In this document: piece after piece, positions 62,171 to 64,000 of the stretch
Numbering within the stretch: position 1 is the first letter of the stretch
Layout: each line of letters starts with the position of its first letter
Source: Myxococcales bacterium
Lineage (GTDB): Bacteria > Myxococcota_A > Polyangia > Haliangiales > Haliangiaceae
Assembly (NCBI GenBank): GCA_947483555.1
Contig: CANKMW010000007.1
Coordinates: 62,001-126,000, forward strand
Length of the DNA stretch: 64,000 nucleotides
Direction of reading: 5' to 3'
Program-made: the position numbers and the translations under genes
Notes under the pieces: generated by a model
Seen by the model: only the letters and a program-made list of their open reading frames with translations
Told to the model about the DNA's origin: nothing
Database searches by the model: none

Positions 62171-64000
62171 CAGGCCGAGGCCTCGGCGCGCACCGTCAGG
62201 CCGAGGTGTCGCCGGACCGCGAAGTACGACTCCGAGGCCGCGTAGGCGAGCAGGTCGCGGAGGCGCTCCTTGACCGGCAGCCCCGAGGTCGAGGAGGTCT
62301 CGGTCGCGATGCCACGCGCGGCCGCCTCGAGGTCGTTGGCCAGGATCAGCCCGACCCGGTTGGCGGTCAGGTCGGTCGCGCTGCGCCAGCTGGTCACCAG
62401 CCCGTTGCCGAGCCGCGAGCCGAGCTTGCCGGCCAGCGCCGCCACCTGCTCGAGGTGAGCACCGGCCACCGTCTTCTGCATGCTGAGCCCGAGCTTGCGG
62501 GCTTCGTCGGTGACCGTGACGTCACCCGACACGGTCACGTTGGCCGCCACCAGCGCCGCCGAGAACGCGTTCTCGATCTTGGGCAAGGTCTGGAGCGCGA
62601 AGGTCACGAACCGCTCCGGTCGCAGGTAGGCCAGCCGCTTGCCGACCTCGAAGGCCAGCTCGCGCTCGTCGGTCTTGCCGTGATGGCTGGGGCCGACGAG
62701 CAAGGACGGCGCCAGCTTGCCGCGCTCGGTGGTGTTGGCGACCCGCAGACCGTCGCCCTGATCGAGCCACAGCATGGGCGCCGGATCGAGCGACAGCACG
62801 CTGGTGGCGTACTTGACGACCCGGCTGACCAGCCGGCCATCGCGCTCGATGTCGGTGCGCGCCGCCGGATCGAGCCCGAACGCCTGCGGCGGCTCGGCGG
62901 TGGTGGCCGCGATCGAACCCAGCGTCGACGCGAAGATCGCGCCGACGTGGCGGTCTTCGCGGGGGTGGATCACCGACTTCTGCCACAGCTCCTCGGTGAG
63001 CCGTCGGGTGGCCGGGATGAACGTCGCCGGCCGGTACTTCACGTACAGCGCCCGCTCGCTCTCCGAGGCGGCGCCCAGGAACACCAGCGCCTGGGCCAGG
63101 CACCACGCCTTGTCGATCTCGCCCTCTTCCAGGTACAGCTTCGAGAGCGCCTTGTAGACCTCGACACGGTCGGGGGCGAACGACAGCAGGACCTGGAGCT
63201 CGCCGATCGCATCGGAGCGCCGCGGCTCGCCGGCCTCGAGGTAGAGCTCGGCGAGCTGCTCGTGACGAGCCAGGTTGTCGGGGTCGAGCTGGGCGGCGAT
63301 CTCGAACGCCTCGATGGCGAGGTCGGCGTTGCCGAGGTGATCGAGGTAGAGGTCGCCGAGCTTGGTCCACATCTCGAGCAGCCGCTCGGGCTCGGCGTCG
63401 TCCCCGAGGCGCTTGAGGTGCTTGCGCACCGCCCGCGCCAGGTTCTTCCAGTCGCGAGCGTCGGTCAGCAGCTTGTCGACGGCGTCGAACGCCTTGGGGG
63501 TCGCCGGCGCGTCGTCGAGCGTCAACGAGAAGCGGTCGACCGCCAGCTCGGTGTCGGCCAGCTCGTCGCGGGCGATGACGGCGGCGGCGTAGTGGTACTT
63601 CGACCGCCGCGCCGGCCCGTTCTCCTGCGCCGCCAGCTCGCCGAGGGTCTCGACCGCGCGCCGCCACTGCTTCTGCTCGGTGTAGCACTCGAGCAGCTTG
63701 TGCAGCAGCTGGTGGCTGCCCGGCTGCAGCGACAGCGCCTCGAGGTACGCACCGACGGCGGTGCTGGGATCCTTGAGCTTGCCGCGCTGGATGTCACCGA
63801 TCTCGTCGAGCAGCTTGACCTTGAGGTTGTCGGGCGCCCGATCGACCTGGGCCCGCTTGGCGTCGATGACCGTCTTCCATTCGCCGCGCGCGCCGCCGAG
63901 ATCGACCAGCGCCTGCAGGGTCTCGCCATGGCCCGGATCGCGCTCGAGCGCGCGCCGCAGCGCGTTCTCGGCCTTGCGATCGTCACCGAGCGCTCGCGCG
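62170..64000 (-). CDS. TPR-repeat protein (5' end beyond the window)
   Basis: The frame is open from the right edge to the stop at 62170, more than 600 residues. TPR pairs are clear in the first half visible (RALERDPGHGETLQALVDLG, DLYLDHLGNADLAIEAFEIA, KLYLEEGEIDKAWCLAQALV). The last 300 residues form a globular helical region with a Gly/Lys-rich NTTERGKLAPSLLVGPSHH loop. The protein is cytosolic as far as can be seen and presumably a scaffold. An internal TTG at 63525 is not the start; coding continues upstream without a break. Confidence 0.88.
   Translation of the reverse strand, partial: ARALGDDRKAENALRRALERDPGHGETLQALVDLGGARGEWKTVIDAKRAQVDRAPDNLKVKLLDEIGDIQRGKLKDPSTAVGAYLEALSLQPGSHQLLHKLLECYTEQKQWRRAVETLGELAAQENGPARRSKYHYAAAVIARDELADTELAVDRFSLTLDDAPATPKAFDAVDKLLTDARDWKNLARAVRKHLKRLGDDAEPERLLEMWTKLGDLYLDHLGNADLAIEAFEIAAQLDPDNLARHEQLAELYLEAGEPRRSDAIGELQVLLSFAPDRVEVYKALSKLYLEEGEIDKAWCLAQALVFLGAASESERALYVKYRPATFIPATRRLTEELWQKSVIHPREDRHVGAIFASTLGSIAATTAEPPQAFGLDPAARTDIERDGRLVSRVVKYATSVLSLDPAPMLWLDQGDGLRVANTTERGKLAPSLLVGPSHHGKTDERELAFEVGKRLAYLRPERFVTFALQTLPKIENAFSAALVAANVTVSGDVTVTDEARKLGLSMQKTVAGAHLEQVAALAGKLGSRLGNGLVTSWRSATDLTANRVGLILANDLEAAARGIATETSSTSGLPVKERLRDLLAYAASESYFAVRRHLGLTVRAEASA

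Overview
This is a very GC-rich (about 70%) chromosomal window, almost fully coding, with GTG/TTG starts and many 4-base stop/start overlaps. Lipoproteins are abundant and often carry Asp-Ala-rich linkers. There are multihaem cytochrome-like lipoproteins, a FecR/VIT/VWA/TPR giant protein, HEAT and TPR proteins, and formylglycine-generating-enzyme and M16 proteins. This combination points to a myxobacterium-like member of Myxococcota (Polyangia/Kofleriaceae type). That placement is inferred from gene content. I saw no rRNA, tRNA or CRISPR array. Layout, left: the window opens inside a GH13 alpha-amylase-like lipoprotein, followed by two lipoproteins (one VWA) and a minus-strand surface-glycan/lipid operon (GT-B, GT2, PAP2). 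A tatD-tcdA pair follows, then a Cys-rich lipoprotein. Next is a tightly overlapped operon of peroxiredoxin, lipoprotein, biotin carboxylase, carboxyltransferase, biotinyl carrier and dihydroorotase (10.2-16.7 kb). A lipoprotein plus dihaem cytochrome pair and a convergent S8 protease end this part. Layout, middle (20-34 kb): a Ski2-like helicase is coupled to a CobW GTPase. A DUF1415-like/Rieske fusion is divergent from a large HzsA-like multihaem lipoprotein and its small cytochrome partner. Then comes a 1.6-kb stretch of gene remnants (28.9-30.5 kb) with a truncated cytochrome, an IS91-like transposase fragment and the 3' end of a second HzsA-like gene. An M16 peptidase ends at a hairpin facing the giant protein. 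Layout, right: an ECF sigma factor is coupled to a 1808-residue FecR-VIT-VWA-TPR protein. Divergent from it is a TonB-like protein with a hexanucleotide-repeat tract. Then follow a KefB-type antiporter, an NlpC/P60-like lipoprotein, a second-type EF-G, a glycine-repeat TPR protein, a D/A-linker lipoprotein, a HEAT protein, and an AAA/DUF234 ATPase preceded by four 15-bp direct repeats. After these come an amidase, an SPFH protein with an NAD-kinase-like partner under a near-perfect sigma70 promoter with a palindromic operator, carB-greA, an FGE-like protein, and a minus-strand TPR/lipoprotein/HEAT cluster that runs off the right edge. The most unusual observations are the sigma-FecR-VIT-VWA-TPR module, the DUF1415-Rieske/HzsA-like redox locus, and the iteron-like array. 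Small palindromic elements also sit in frame inside genes, and TANNNT boxes recur 6-9 bases before start codons, suggesting leaderless transcription.
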